A DNA stretch of 64,000 nt from Cellvibrionales bacterium UBA7375 (GTDB taxonomy: Bacteria; Pseudomonadota; Gammaproteobacteria; Pseudomonadales; Porticoccaceae): the NCBI GenBank assembly GCA_949487135.1, contig CATAJQ010000031.1, positions 58,393-122,392 of the forward strand. The letters run 5' to 3'. Shown here piece by piece: positions 1 to 8,035 of this stretch. The notes beneath the pieces are model-generated. The model worked only from the letters and a program-made list of their open reading frames with translations, did not search any database and had not been told where the DNA came from. How positions within the stretch are numbered: the stretch's first letter is position 1; each line of letters starts with the position of its first letter. The position numbers and the translations under genes were made by a program.

Positions 1-201
<201 letters not shown>

Positions 202-211
202 CTAATGTATA

Positions 212-273
212 AACTTCTACCGGTGAAATATGTTTAAAATTTCTTTTAACTTAACTTCACCGGTAAAGAAGTT
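212..273 (-). promoter_or_regulatory. Large hairpin in the glnK leader
   Basis: Positions 212-227 are the reverse complement of 256-273 apart from a two-base bulge (266-267), giving a 16-bp stem with a TACCGGTGAA core. The enclosed segment can pair again (232-239 with 244-250, one unpaired base at 235) around a four-base loop at 240-243. The structure lies between the predicted sigma54 start (about 333) and the glnK start codon, so it would sit in the 5' untranslated RNA. No U-tract typical of a terminator follows it. The pairing is visible in the sequence; a regulatory role is inference. Confidence 0.6.
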
Positions 274-278
274 CTTTG

Positions 279-300
279 TTTAAATCTCCCAAGATTTAAA
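279..300 (-). promoter_or_regulatory. Second hairpin in the glnK leader
   Basis: A perfect 9-bp inverted repeat (arms 279-287 and 292-300, TTTAAATCT against AGATTTAAA) with a four-base loop. It lies five bases from the larger 212-273 hairpin and would be transcribed first from the sigma54-type promoter. The two hairpins together make a compact tandem structure over about 90 bases of a leader roughly 177 bases long. Confidence 0.55.
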
Positions 301-343
301 GTTGCGCGTTAAATGTATGTTTTCTAATACGCACTGAAGTCAA

Positions 344-359
344 TGCACATAGCGTGCCA
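344..359 (-). promoter_or_regulatory. Sigma54 (RpoN) promoter for glnK
   Basis: Read on the minus strand this is TGGCACGCTATGTGCA. It has the invariant GG and GC of the -24/-12 elements at the correct spacing and differs from the consensus TGGCACGrNNNTTGCW at only two positions. It would start transcription near 333, leaving a leader of about 177 bases before glnK. Sigma54 control of glnK-amtB is well established in other gammaproteobacteria. Confidence 0.8.
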
Positions 360-452
360 ACTTTTTAAAATAATGGAAAACCGCCATCATATAAGTAAAA
401 AAAGCTCAAATTTACTAATAATTAGTGCTTAAAAGTTTGCATCAAAACAATA

Positions 453-469
453 TGCACCATTTTGGTTCG
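453..469. promoter_or_regulatory. NtrC-like enhancer site
   Basis: TGCACCATTTTGGTTCG matches 10 of the 12 specified bases of the NtrC operator TGCACC-N5-GGTGCA. Its centre lies about 128 bp upstream of the predicted sigma54 start, a normal enhancer distance. A weaker half-site (TTTGCA, 436-441) lies about 28 bp closer to the promoter. NtrC usually binds two sites as dimers. Confidence 0.65.
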
Positions 470-567
470 TTTTTGTTTATCCAAAGCACCTATTTGGTTA
501 GCCTTAAATTACTATGATAAGCCCAGAGAAATTTGCTACAGTAAAACCAGACAAGGAACATATACCT

Positions 568-813
568 ATGAAACCAGAAGACTTTTACCAGCAGTTAAAA
601 GACCAACTCGATTCAGCCATGACTGGCTCTAAAGCACTCAACTCTGAGGCAATGACCTATCTTCAAGCGGCAACCAATAATCTTTTTGATAAATTTGATA
701 TTGTTTCTAGAGAAGAGTTTGACGCGCAAAAAGCCGTTCTTGCTCGCTCAAGGGAAAAAATCACGCAGCTTGAACAAAAACTAGCTGAACTGGAAAAAAC
801 ATTGGCAGGCTAG
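568..813 (+). CDS. ubiK: Ubiquinone biosynthesis accessory factor UbiK (YqiC/BMFP family)
   Basis: An 81-residue protein. UbiK supports aerobic ubiquinone biosynthesis, acting with UbiJ in the soluble Ubi complex. The N-terminal half is predicted helical; the C-terminal half is a coiled coil with the family pattern SREEFDAQKAVLARSREK followed by leucine-rich heptads (TQLEQKLAELEKTL). I chose the ATG at 568 because AAGGAA lies about nine bases upstream and the family starts at MKPEDFYQQL; an ATG at 514 would add 18 residues without a good ribosome site. It lies between glnK (divergent) and comM, a familiar order in Pseudomonas relatives. Confidence 0.85.
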   Translation: MKPEDFYQQLKDQLDSAMTGSKALNSEAMTYLQAATNNLFDKFDIVSREEFDAQKAVLARSREKITQLEQKLAELEKTLAG

Positions 814-844
814 TCGGCACCACAGCAATCTAGAGGGACAATGG

Positions 845-2341
845 ATGTCACTTTCTACGGTTAATACCCGCGCCAAGTTAGGCTTGCAGGCACCTCTAGT
901 CTCTGTTGAGGTGCATCTTTCAAACGGATTGCCGGCATTTAACATTGTTGGCTTGCCCGAAGCCGCTGTAAAAGAGAGCAAGGACCGTTTTCGCAGCGCT
1001 ATTATCAACTCAAAGTTTGAATTCCCCAATCGGCGCATTACCGTTAACCTAGCCCCTGCCGAATTACCCAAAACGGGGAGTCGCTTTGACCTAGCCATTG
1101 CCATTGGAATTTTGGCAGCTTCAGATCAAGTACCCAAGCAGCTTATTGAACAACATGAATTTATTGGCGAATTAGCCTTATCGGGAGAACTGCGCGGCGT
1201 TGAAGCTATTCTCCCTGCAGTAATAGCCTGTGCAACTGCGGATAGACATATTATTATCAGCCCACAGAATGCCGATGAAGCCTCATTTGTTGACACTGTT
1301 ACTGTACTTGCCGCAACTAATCTTCTGCAAGTTACCGCCCACCTCCATCAAGTGCAGCCTATAGCATCATGGGGTAAAAAAACTGCAAATAATCATGCAC
1401 AGCAACCTGAGATACGCGATGTGATTGGACAGAAGCAAGCTAAACGCGCGCTAGAAATTGCTGCCTGCGGTGGCCATCATCTGTTGTTGTTTGGGCCACC
1501 GGGCACCGGAAAATCGATGTTAGCCAGCCGCTTAGGGGGTATTCTTCCGCTAATGACCAATCATCAAGCATTGCAGGTCGCCTCTATACTCTCACTCGCA
1601 AATAAGAATTTAGATCGCGATATGCTCGAGCGACCATTTCGCTCGCCTCATCATAGTGCTTCGGCTATTGCTATCGTCGGCGGTGGCAGTTCACCAAAGC
1701 CGGGGGAAATTTCCCTTGCCCATGAGGGAGTTCTATTTCTTGATGAATTTCCAGAGTTTCAACGATCTGTTGTAGAAATGTTACGTGAACCTCTAGAATC
1801 GGGTGAAATCAACATCTCGCGCGCCACAGCACAACTTACCTTCCCTGCCCAATTCCAACTGATAGCAGCAATGAATCCATGCCCCTGTGGCTACATGGGA
1901 AGTGACCGCTGTCATTGCAGCGCAGAAAAAATAGCCCGTTACCAAAGTAAAATATCCGGCCCTATATTGGATCGCATTGATCTCCATATACCAGTAACCA
2001 ATATTAAAAATAAGCAATTATTTCAGACACAGGGACAGCAAGGAGAATCTAATCAGCAAATTAGCCAAAGAGTCAATCGGGCAAGGTCAATACAGATGGC
2101 TAGACAGGGGCTTATTAATTCGAGACTTGATAACCAACAACTTAAAAAAGTATGCCCGCTAAATCAACAACAACAGGATTTTTTAGATCAGGCTATTAAT
2201 AGCTATAAACTTTCTACCAGAAGTTTTCACCGTTTACTTAAGGTTGCGCGAAGTATTGCAGATTTAGCCGAACTACAGTTTCCCGATATTGCGCAGTATC
2301 AAGAAGCCCTTAGTTACCGCAGTCAGTTTAATACCCATTAA
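845..2341 (+). CDS. comM: YifB/ComM family AAA+ ATPase (Mg-chelatase-like)
   Basis: A 498-residue protein of normal family length. ComM is reported in Vibrio as a hexameric branch-migration helicase that helps integrate DNA during natural transformation; outside competent species its role is uncertain. Domains: N-terminal ChlI/Lon-like region (about 20-140), AAA+ core with Walker A GPPGTGKS (217-224) and Walker B VLFLDEF (296-302), a cysteine cluster starting CPCGY (346-350) and ending near Cys358, and a C-terminal helical Mg_chelatase_C domain. The ATG at 845 follows an AGAGGGA ribosome site; an overlapping ATG at 841 is out of frame. It starts 31 bases after ubiK and is probably cotranscribed. 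Confidence 0.92.
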   Translation: MSLSTVNTRAKLGLQAPLVSVEVHLSNGLPAFNIVGLPEAAVKESKDRFRSAIINSKFEFPNRRITVNLAPAELPKTGSRFDLAIAIGILAASDQVPKQLIEQHEFIGELALSGELRGVEAILPAVIACATADRHIIISPQNADEASFVDTVTVLAATNLLQVTAHLHQVQPIASWGKKTANNHAQQPEIRDVIGQKQAKRALEIAACGGHHLLLFGPPGTGKSMLASRLGGILPLMTNHQALQVASILSLANKNLDRDMLERPFRSPHHSASAIAIVGGGSSPKPGEISLAHEGVLFLDEFPEFQRSVVEMLREPLESGEINISRATAQLTFPAQFQLIAAMNPCPCGYMGSDRCHCSAEKIARYQSKISGPILDRIDLHIPVTNIKNKQLFQTQGQQGESNQQISQRVNRARSIQMARQGLINSRLDNQQLKKVCPLNQQQQDFLDQAINSYKLSTRSFHRLLKVARSIADLAELQFPDIAQYQEALSYRSQFNTH

Positions 2342-2374
2342 AAACCAATAGCACAGAGTTAATTGATGATTAAA

Positions 2375-2404
2375 TGGTTAAAATTAGTAATAATCTCTTA
2401 ACCA
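2375..2404. repeat. Inverted repeat ahead of yciH
   Basis: TGGTTAA (2375-2381) is repeated inverted as TTAACCA (2398-2404) around 16 bases, in the 83-bp gap between comM and yciH. It could be a weak terminator for comM, a leader hairpin of yciH or an operator. No clear U-tract follows, so I do not call a terminator. Confidence 0.3.
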
Positions 2405-2424
2405 ATATTATTTGAGACTCATCA

Positions 2425-2751
2425 ATGCCAAATAAAGAATCGCGTCTTGTGTACTCCACCGAAACTGGTCGTATAAAGCAACAAAGCGAACCCAGCCCAT
2501 CGTTACAATCCGATGGCATTATTCGTATTCGCCGAGAAACTAAAGGCCGAAAAGGCAAAGGCGTTACCACCATCAGCGGATTTGATTTGGAAGCAGACAA
2601 GTTAAAGGCTTTGGCAAAACAGCTTAAAAAGAGCTGCTCTACGGGCGGCACTGTAAAAGATGGCGTTATTGAAATTCAGGGCGATCACCGCGAAACATTA
2701 AAACAGCAATTAGAAAAAATGGGGCACCCCGTTAAATTGGCTGGCGGCTAG
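2425..2751 (+). CDS. yciH: SUI1/eIF1-family translation factor YciH
   Basis: A 108-residue bacterial homologue of eIF1. YciH-type proteins can bind the small ribosomal subunit and influence initiation fidelity; their physiological role in bacteria is not settled. A variable N-terminus (1-35) precedes the SUI1 domain, with the recognisable TTISGFDL segment, the STGGTVKDGVIEIQGDH loop and strand, and the C-terminal LKQQLEKMGHPVKLAGG. The stop TAG (2749-2751) shares one base with a possible GTG start of the next gene, so the two are translationally coupled. Confidence 0.88.
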   Translation: MPNKESRLVYSTETGRIKQQSEPSPSLQSDGIIRIRRETKGRKGKGVTTISGFDLEADKLKALAKQLKKSCSTGGTVKDGVIEIQGDHRETLKQQLEKMGHPVKLAGG

Positions 2752-4646
2752 TGAGTATGGAATCTAAAACCGCTCTACCATTTGGCACTTGGCCATCATC
2801 ATTAAGCGCAGAAAAAGTTGCCAGCGCTGCACCTAAGATAAATCATATCCAATGCTGCAATCACCTAGTTACTTGGGTAGAAAGCCGACCCAATGAGGGT
2901 GGTAGAAATGTAATTATTGGCCGCAGTAAAAACGGATTGATAAAAGACCTGATTCCAGCACCCTATAGCCACTATAGTCGTGTGCATGAATATGGCGGCA
3001 TGGCTTACGCGTTATCAGAAAATAGTATCTATTTTGTCAACGCTTCCGATCAGCGTATTTACCAGCAACAATTTGGTACTACAACCCCAGTAGCCATTAC
3101 TGAATCTGGCCCTCGCTTTGCCGATTTGATAATCGATAGTGTTAACCATCGACTAATTGCCGTTTGTGAGCAACATGATGAAACGACTGAACCAGAAAAC
3201 TATTTGGTCGGTATTTCACTTGCAGCAGGCAACATGCAGATAACCCCGCTTGCCAGAGGCGCTGATTTTTATGCTTACCCACGAATCAGCCCGGATGGAA
3301 AAAGCCTGTGTTGGATAGAATGGAATCATCCCAATATGCCATGGGACAGCACCCAACTGTGGCAGGCAGATATTCATAACCATTGCCTTGAGAACAAACG
3401 ACTAATAGCAGGAGGCGATGGACTTGAAGCTATATTTCAACCTCAGTGGTCGCCAGACAATCGATTATACTATGTCTCTGATCGCAATAACTGGTGGAAT
3501 ATATACTCTGCCGACCATGGAGTTATTGTTGATATGCCCGCTGAATTTGCTACACCTCTGTGGCAATTTGGCATGTCAACTTATGATTTTATAGACGCCA
3601 ATACAATTGGCTGCCTGTGGACTCAGCAAGGCGTTTGGTATTGCGGCTTTGTGGATATTGCCAAGGGTACATTGCAACCAGTGGCGAGCACCTATAAATC
3701 GATGCAAGCTGCTTGCTGTGATTCCGGTGGCTTATATATGGTGGCTGGCGCGCCCGATATTGCCGATCAAGTGGTTACTGTTTCGCAAAAGGGTATGGTC
3801 GAGGCTATCTATTCCCCCTCAAATCTTAATATAGCCACCGAAGACCTTGCTAAACCAGAATCTATAAGTTTCCCAACGGCAAATAACACCAGCGTTCAGG
3901 CATTTTTTTACCCTCCAACTAATAGTCAATATCGTGGTGAAGACAACCAACTACCGCCCGTTATCGCCATCTGTCATGGTGGACCCACAGGTGCTACTGA
4001 CTGCAGTTTAAATTTAAAAATTCAGTATTGGACGAACAGAGGCTTTGCCGTAGTGGATATCAATTACCGTGGCAGTACCGGTTTTGGCAGGTATTATCGC
4101 GATGCGTTAAATGGCGCCTGGGGGCTAGCGGATATCGAAGACACTCAATACGCCATTAAGTTTTTAACTACACAGCAAAAAGTTGACCCACAGCGATGTA
4201 TTATTCGTGGCAGCAGTGCCGGTGGCTATACAGTATTATCGGCGCTTACCTTCACAGATACTTTTAAGGCAGGAGCAAGCCTTTACGGCATTGGCAACCT
4301 TGAAACCCTGGCTAGTGATACCCATAAATTTGAATCGCGCTACTTAGACAAATTAGTTGGGCCCTACCCTGAACAAAAAGCTATTTATCAACAGCGATCA
4401 CCGATTAATCATATAGACCAACTTAACTGCCCAGTGATATTTCTGCAGGGCTTAGAAGATAAGGTAGTACCCCCCAATCAAGCGGAGCTGATGGTAAATA
4501 GCCTTAAGAAAAAAGGTATTCCTGTAGTTTATGTTAAATTTCCCGACGAGGGTCATGGCTTTCGAAAAGCGGAAAACATTATTCGCGCCATGCAAGCTGA
4601 GCTCGATTTTTATTGCGATGTATTTGATTTGGCGCAAAGGTCCTAA
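2751..4646 (+). CDS. S9-family serine peptidase (prolyl oligopeptidase/acylaminoacyl-peptidase type)
   Basis: 631 residues when read from the GTG at 2751; an ATG two codons later (2757) is equally possible. The N-terminal 380 residues look like the beta-propeller that filters substrates in S9 peptidases; the C-terminal part is an alpha/beta hydrolase. Catalytic residues are visible: Ser489 in GSSAGG (487-492), Asp570 in GLEDKVVPP and His602 in DEGHGF. No signal peptide is seen, so the enzyme is probably cytosolic, hydrolysing short or N-acylated peptides. It lies between yciH and greB with almost no spacing. The exact substrate cannot be read from the sequence. Confidence 0.88.
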   Translation: MSMESKTALPFGTWPSSLSAEKVASAAPKINHIQCCNHLVTWVESRPNEGGRNVIIGRSKNGLIKDLIPAPYSHYSRVHEYGGMAYALSENSIYFVNASDQRIYQQQFGTTTPVAITESGPRFADLIIDSVNHRLIAVCEQHDETTEPENYLVGISLAAGNMQITPLARGADFYAYPRISPDGKSLCWIEWNHPNMPWDSTQLWQADIHNHCLENKRLIAGGDGLEAIFQPQWSPDNRLYYVSDRNNWWNIYSADHGVIVDMPAEFATPLWQFGMSTYDFIDANTIGCLWTQQGVWYCGFVDIAKGTLQPVASTYKSMQAACCDSGGLYMVAGAPDIADQVVTVSQKGMVEAIYSPSNLNIATEDLAKPESISFPTANNTSVQAFFYPPTNSQYRGEDNQLPPVIAICHGGPTGATDCSLNLKIQYWTNRGFAVVDINYRGSTGFGRYYRDALNGAWGLADIEDTQYAIKFLTTQQKVDPQRCIIRGSSAGGYTVLSALTFTDTFKAGASLYGIGNLETLASDTHKFESRYLDKLVGPYPEQKAIYQQRSPINHIDQLNCPVIFLQGLEDKVVPPNQAELMVNSLKKKGIPVVYVKFPDEGHGFRKAENIIRAMQAELDFYCDVFDLAQRS

Positions 4647-4647
4647 T

Positions 4648-5151
4648 ATGTCGCGTTACAGACCCCCTCCCCCGAAAAGCTCGGCCTATATTACCGCCGA
4701 AGGTGCCGCCAAATTACGCGCCGAAGTCCGTCAATTATGGAAAGTGGAACGTCCTCAAGTCACCCAAGTGGTGCATGAGGCGGCAAAAAATGGTGACCGC
4801 TCAGAAAATGGCGACTATATTTATGGCAAGCGGCGTTTGCGCGAAATTGATAGCCGTGTGCGTTACTTAAGTAAACGACTTGAAAATGCCACTATTGTTG
4901 AGGATAAGCCAAGAGATACCTCGGCGGTATATTTTGCGGCTTGGGTCACCCTAGAAGATCAGGACAACCCTGATGCACCACCCCAACGACTGCGTTTAGT
5001 TGGCTCTGATGAAATCGATGCAGAGCAAAATTGGATTAGTATTGATTCGCCTTTGGCGCGAGCCCTAATAGGCAAGTCTGTCGATGACGAAGTTCAGGTA
5101 ACAACACCAGAGGGTGAACGCTATTTTGTTATTGTTGCCATTAATTATTAA
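4648..5151 (+). CDS. greB: Transcription elongation factor GreB
   Basis: A 167-residue Gre factor that inserts its N-terminal coiled coil into the RNA polymerase secondary channel and stimulates cleavage of backtracked RNA. The coiled-coil tip carries the acidic pair in NGDRSENGDY, and the GreB-type KRRLREIDSRVRYLSKRL follows. The C-terminal FKBP-like domain ends in SPLARALIGKSVDDEV and GERYFVIVAI. The ATG at 4648 is one base after the S9 peptidase stop, with AAAGG upstream; an in-frame upstream extension to 4531 lies inside the peptidase gene and is not used. It is followed by an 89-bp gap to convergent pdxH with no clear terminator. Confidence 0.93.
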   Translation: MSRYRPPPPKSSAYITAEGAAKLRAEVRQLWKVERPQVTQVVHEAAKNGDRSENGDYIYGKRRLREIDSRVRYLSKRLENATIVEDKPRDTSAVYFAAWVTLEDQDNPDAPPQRLRLVGSDEIDAEQNWISIDSPLARALIGKSVDDEVQVTTPEGERYFVIVAINY

Positions 5152-5240
5152 CCCAATATGTAGTCAATACTTTGAAATTTTATAGATATGGCATTCCAAA
5201 AGGCAAATTTATTATCTATCCCCATAAAAACAAGATATTT

Positions 5241-5876
5241 CTAGGGCGATAGTCGAGAAATATCCCAGCTATCGTCATTTAACTGATAGCGAAATCTGTC
5301 GTGTAAGCGTTTCTCGCCACCCTGCCAAAACTCAATTTCAGTCGGCACAATACGATAACCTCCCCAGAAATCTGGCAGAGGTACATCACCGTTTGAAAAC
5401 TGTTCTTTTAGCTTGTTAAATTCATTCTCTAAAGTCTGCCTTGAGTCAATTACACTACTTTGCTTTGATGCCCAGGCACCTAGCTGACTTTCAACGGGTC
5501 GACTCAAAAAGTAGTTTAAAACCTCGTCTCTTGGCAACGACTCAGCACAACCGCCAACAATGACCTGCCGATCTAACTGCAACCAAGGAAAATGTAAACT
5601 CACTTTTTGATTGGCCTGAATTTCTTTGGCTTTTCGGCTCTCTAAGTTGGTATAAAATACAAATCCGCCTGTATCAAAATGCTTGAGCAATACCATTCGC
5701 TGCGAGGGCTGACCGTCAGCATCCACAGACGCAATACTCATGGCAGTAGGGTCTTGAATTTGCGACTCAATCGCTTGATTCATCCATAACTCAAATTGTG
5801 AAAATGGCTCATCCATTAATGAAGCACGGGTTAGCACAGCGTAATCATATTCTCGACGATTATCTTCTAAACTCAT
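5241..5876 (-). CDS. pdxH: Pyridoxamine 5'-phosphate oxidase
   Basis: A 211-residue FMN enzyme that oxidises pyridoxine or pyridoxamine 5'-phosphate to pyridoxal 5'-phosphate. Family signatures are clear: REYDYAVL near the N-terminus, RMVLLKHFD and [13 protein letters not shown] (FMN/phosphate binding), [13 protein letters not shown], and the C-terminal [17 protein letters not shown] and RLHDRFRY, ending in RLSP. Length and ends match the family. It is divergent from deaD across a 264-bp gap and convergent with greB. Confidence 0.97.
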   Translation of the reverse strand: MSLEDNRREYDYAVLTRASLMDEPFSQFELWMNQAIESQIQDPTAMSIASVDADGQPSQRMVLLKHFDTGGFVFYTNLESRKAKEIQANQKVSLHFPWLQLDRQVIVGGCAESLPRDEVLNYFLSRPVESQLGAWASKQSSVIDSRQTLENEFNKLKEQFSNGDVPLPDFWGGYRIVPTEIEFWQGGEKRLHDRFRYQLNDDSWDISRLSP

Positions 5877-6014
5877 ATTGACTCCAAAGTGATTTCAAAA
5901 AAACCAAGATATATCTAATTTACCATAGTTAGTGCTTAGCTTGGCGCTTATTGTTAGCATCAATAAACAGTTGTACGTTAGCTAGAATTTTTTGCTCACA
6001 ATTTTATGACCAAT

Positions 6015-6036
6015 TTGACGCTAAATTGAGGCTAAA
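6015..6036. repeat. 11-bp tandem repeat upstream of deaD
   Basis: TTGACGCTAAA (6015-6025) is followed directly by TTGAGGCTAAA (6026-6036), ten of eleven bases identical. It lies about 60-80 bp upstream of the candidate deaD -10 element, in the spacer shared with divergent pdxH. A pair of helical-turn-spaced sites for a regulator is possible. Confidence 0.4.
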
Positions 6037-6093
6037 ACGCATGAAATGCTAATAATAACAATGATTAAGCTATAAAAATGCTGATGACAGGCG

Positions 6094-6099
6094 TATACT
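6094..6099 (+). promoter_or_regulatory. Candidate -10 element of deaD
   Basis: TATACT matches the sigma70 -10 consensus at five of six positions, 42 bases before the chosen deaD start. No good -35 hexamer is present at 16-18 bp, so an activator or another start may be used. The following leader contains a short CTCTC...GAGAG hairpin around 6106-6121. Confidence 0.4.
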
Positions 6100-6140
6100 C
6101 CGCGCCTCTCGCTGTTGAGAGCATAACCAAAGGTAATTTA

Positions 6141-8033
6141 ATGTCTTCTAACGAATTTCTATCACTGGGTATCAGTGCACCGGTGCTTAAAGCTGTTCAA
6201 AATTTGGGTTACGAGCAGCCCTCGCCAATTCAAGCGCAAAGTATCCCTATTCTTTTAAGTGGTAAAAATCTTTTAGGTACTGCCCAAACTGGTACTGGTA
6301 AGACAGCGGCGTTTGCCCTGCCTTTGCTTAGCAATATTGATCCACAGCAAAAAACACCGCAAATCTTGGTGCTTACACCTACGCGTGAGCTCGCTATTCA
6401 GGTAGCTGAAGCGTTTCAAAGTTATGCTAAACATATCAAAGGTTTCCATGTACTGCCTATTTATGGTGGTGCTGATATTGGTGGTCAGTTGCGCGGCTTA
6501 AAACGTGGCGCGCAGGTAGTTGTTGGTACGCCTGGTCGTATACTGGACCACCTTAAACGCAAAAGTCTAAATCTAAGCCAAGTAAAATCATTGGTATTAG
6601 ATGAAGCCGATGAAATGTTGCGTATGGGTTTTATTGATGACGTAGAAACTATTCTTTCAAAAACCCCCGCCGAAAGTCAGCGTGCACTATTTTCTGCCAC
6701 CATGCCTGCAGCAATTAAACGTGTGGCTGACACCTATCTTGGCGATGCTGAACAAGTTCGCATCAAGAGCAAAACCCAAACCGTCGAGCGCATCAAGCAA
6801 CAGTATGTCACTGTAAAAGCACACCAGAAAATGGACGCGCTAACTCGCGTTCTTGAAGTAGAGCAGTTTGATGGCATGATTATCTTTGTGCGCACCAAAT
6901 CCTCTACCCTGAATATTGCCGAGCGCCTTGAAGCACGCGGCTTCTCAACAGCAGCACTCAATGGCGACCTAACACAGGCTCTAAGAGAGCGCACCATTAG
7001 TAAACTTAAGCGCGGTCAAATTGATGTGGTTGTAGCGACAGATGTTGCGGCTCGCGGGCTTGATGTTGAGCGTATCAGTCATGTTATCAACTTTGATATC
7101 CCCTATGACAACGAGTCTTATGTCCATCGAATTGGCAGAACCGGTCGTGCTGGCAGAGAGGGTAATGCAATATTGTTTATTACTCCAAAAGAAACTCGCT
7201 TACTGCGCTCAATTGAAAAAACCACTAAAAGCACTATTGCTCCGCTGACTATGCCATCAAATGCCCAAGTCAGCGATCAACGTATTCAGCAATTCACTGA
7301 GCAATTATCTAGAACATTAGAAACGCCGCGTTTAGATAAATTCCGTGAAATGATTGTTAAATATGTTGAAGAAAATGATTTAGATATGGCAGATGTGGCT
7401 GCCGCTCTGACCTATGAAAATCAAAAAGAGCGCCCACTATTTCCTAAACTGGATAATATTGTTGCGCCTCGCCGGGATAACTCTGGTAAAAACAGAGATA
7501 AAAATAAAGATAGAGACGGCAAAAATAGAGATAGAAAAGCAAAGGACAGCTTTTCTAAAGATAGCAATTCTAGAAATTCTAGAGCCAAATCTGAACGCGT
7601 GATTCGCGATGAAGATGGCAATGAAGTACCTATGCTAACTTACCGTTTAGAAGTTGGTAAAAATGACAGCGTTGAGCCTTCAAATATTGTTGGCGCGATT
7701 GCCAATGAAGCTGATATTAGTAGCCAATATATTGGCCAGATTATTCTGCATGATGATTATAGTACGGTAGATCTTCCCGATGGCATGCCAGATGACATCT
7801 TCAAAACCCTAAAAAAGGCAAGAGTGCGCTCAAAAGCACTCAATATTAGCATCGACAAAGGTGGTGATAAATCCGCACCTTCCAGCCGATCACCAAGACC
7901 AAGAAAAGGTCCAAAAAAGGTAAAATCGGCTGGTCACGATAATTCATCAAAGCGAAAAACAGCCAAGAATGATGGCAGCGCACCGCTAAAGAAAAAGAAA
8001 AAGACCTACACCAAAAAAGACAAAAAGAAATAA
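6141..8033 (+). CDS. deaD: DEAD-box ATP-dependent RNA helicase DeaD/CsdA
   Basis: A 630-residue RNA helicase of the DeaD/CsdA type, which remodels ribosomal precursors and structured mRNA, especially in the cold. Motifs: Q motif around PSPIQAQ (27-33), Walker A AQTGTGKT (48-55), PTRELA (80-85), DEAD (154-157), SAT (185-187) and HRIGRTGRAGR (329-339). A Lys/Arg/Asp-rich linker (about 445-490) precedes a DbpA/CsdA-type RNA-binding domain (about 500-580), and the protein ends in a very lysine-rich tail. The ATG at 6141 has AAAGG upstream; the in-frame extension to 6078 crosses the promoter region. It converges on dinG with only two bases between the stop codons. Confidence 0.95.
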   Translation: MSSNEFLSLGISAPVLKAVQNLGYEQPSPIQAQSIPILLSGKNLLGTAQTGTGKTAAFALPLLSNIDPQQKTPQILVLTPTRELAIQVAEAFQSYAKHIKGFHVLPIYGGADIGGQLRGLKRGAQVVVGTPGRILDHLKRKSLNLSQVKSLVLDEADEMLRMGFIDDVETILSKTPAESQRALFSATMPAAIKRVADTYLGDAEQVRIKSKTQTVERIKQQYVTVKAHQKMDALTRVLEVEQFDGMIIFVRTKSSTLNIAERLEARGFSTAALNGDLTQALRERTISKLKRGQIDVVVATDVAARGLDVERISHVINFDIPYDNESYVHRIGRTGRAGREGNAILFITPKETRLLRSIEKTTKSTIAPLTMPSNAQVSDQRIQQFTEQLSRTLETPRLDKFREMIVKYVEENDLDMADVAAALTYENQKERPLFPKLDNIVAPRRDNSGKNRDKNKDRDGKNRDRKAKDSFSKDSNSRNSRAKSERVIRDEDGNEVPMLTYRLEVGKNDSVEPSNIVGAIANEADISSQYIGQIILHDDYSTVDLPDGMPDDIFKTLKKARVRSKALNISIDKGGDKSAPSSRSPRPRKGPKKVKSAGHDNSSKRKTAKNDGSAPLKKKKKTYTKKDKKK

Positions 8034-8035
8034 CC

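Noticed and set aside
6078-6140. N-terminal extension of DeaD from ATG 6078
   Set aside because: It crosses the candidate -10 element; the ATG at 6141 has a ribosome site and family-like N-terminus.
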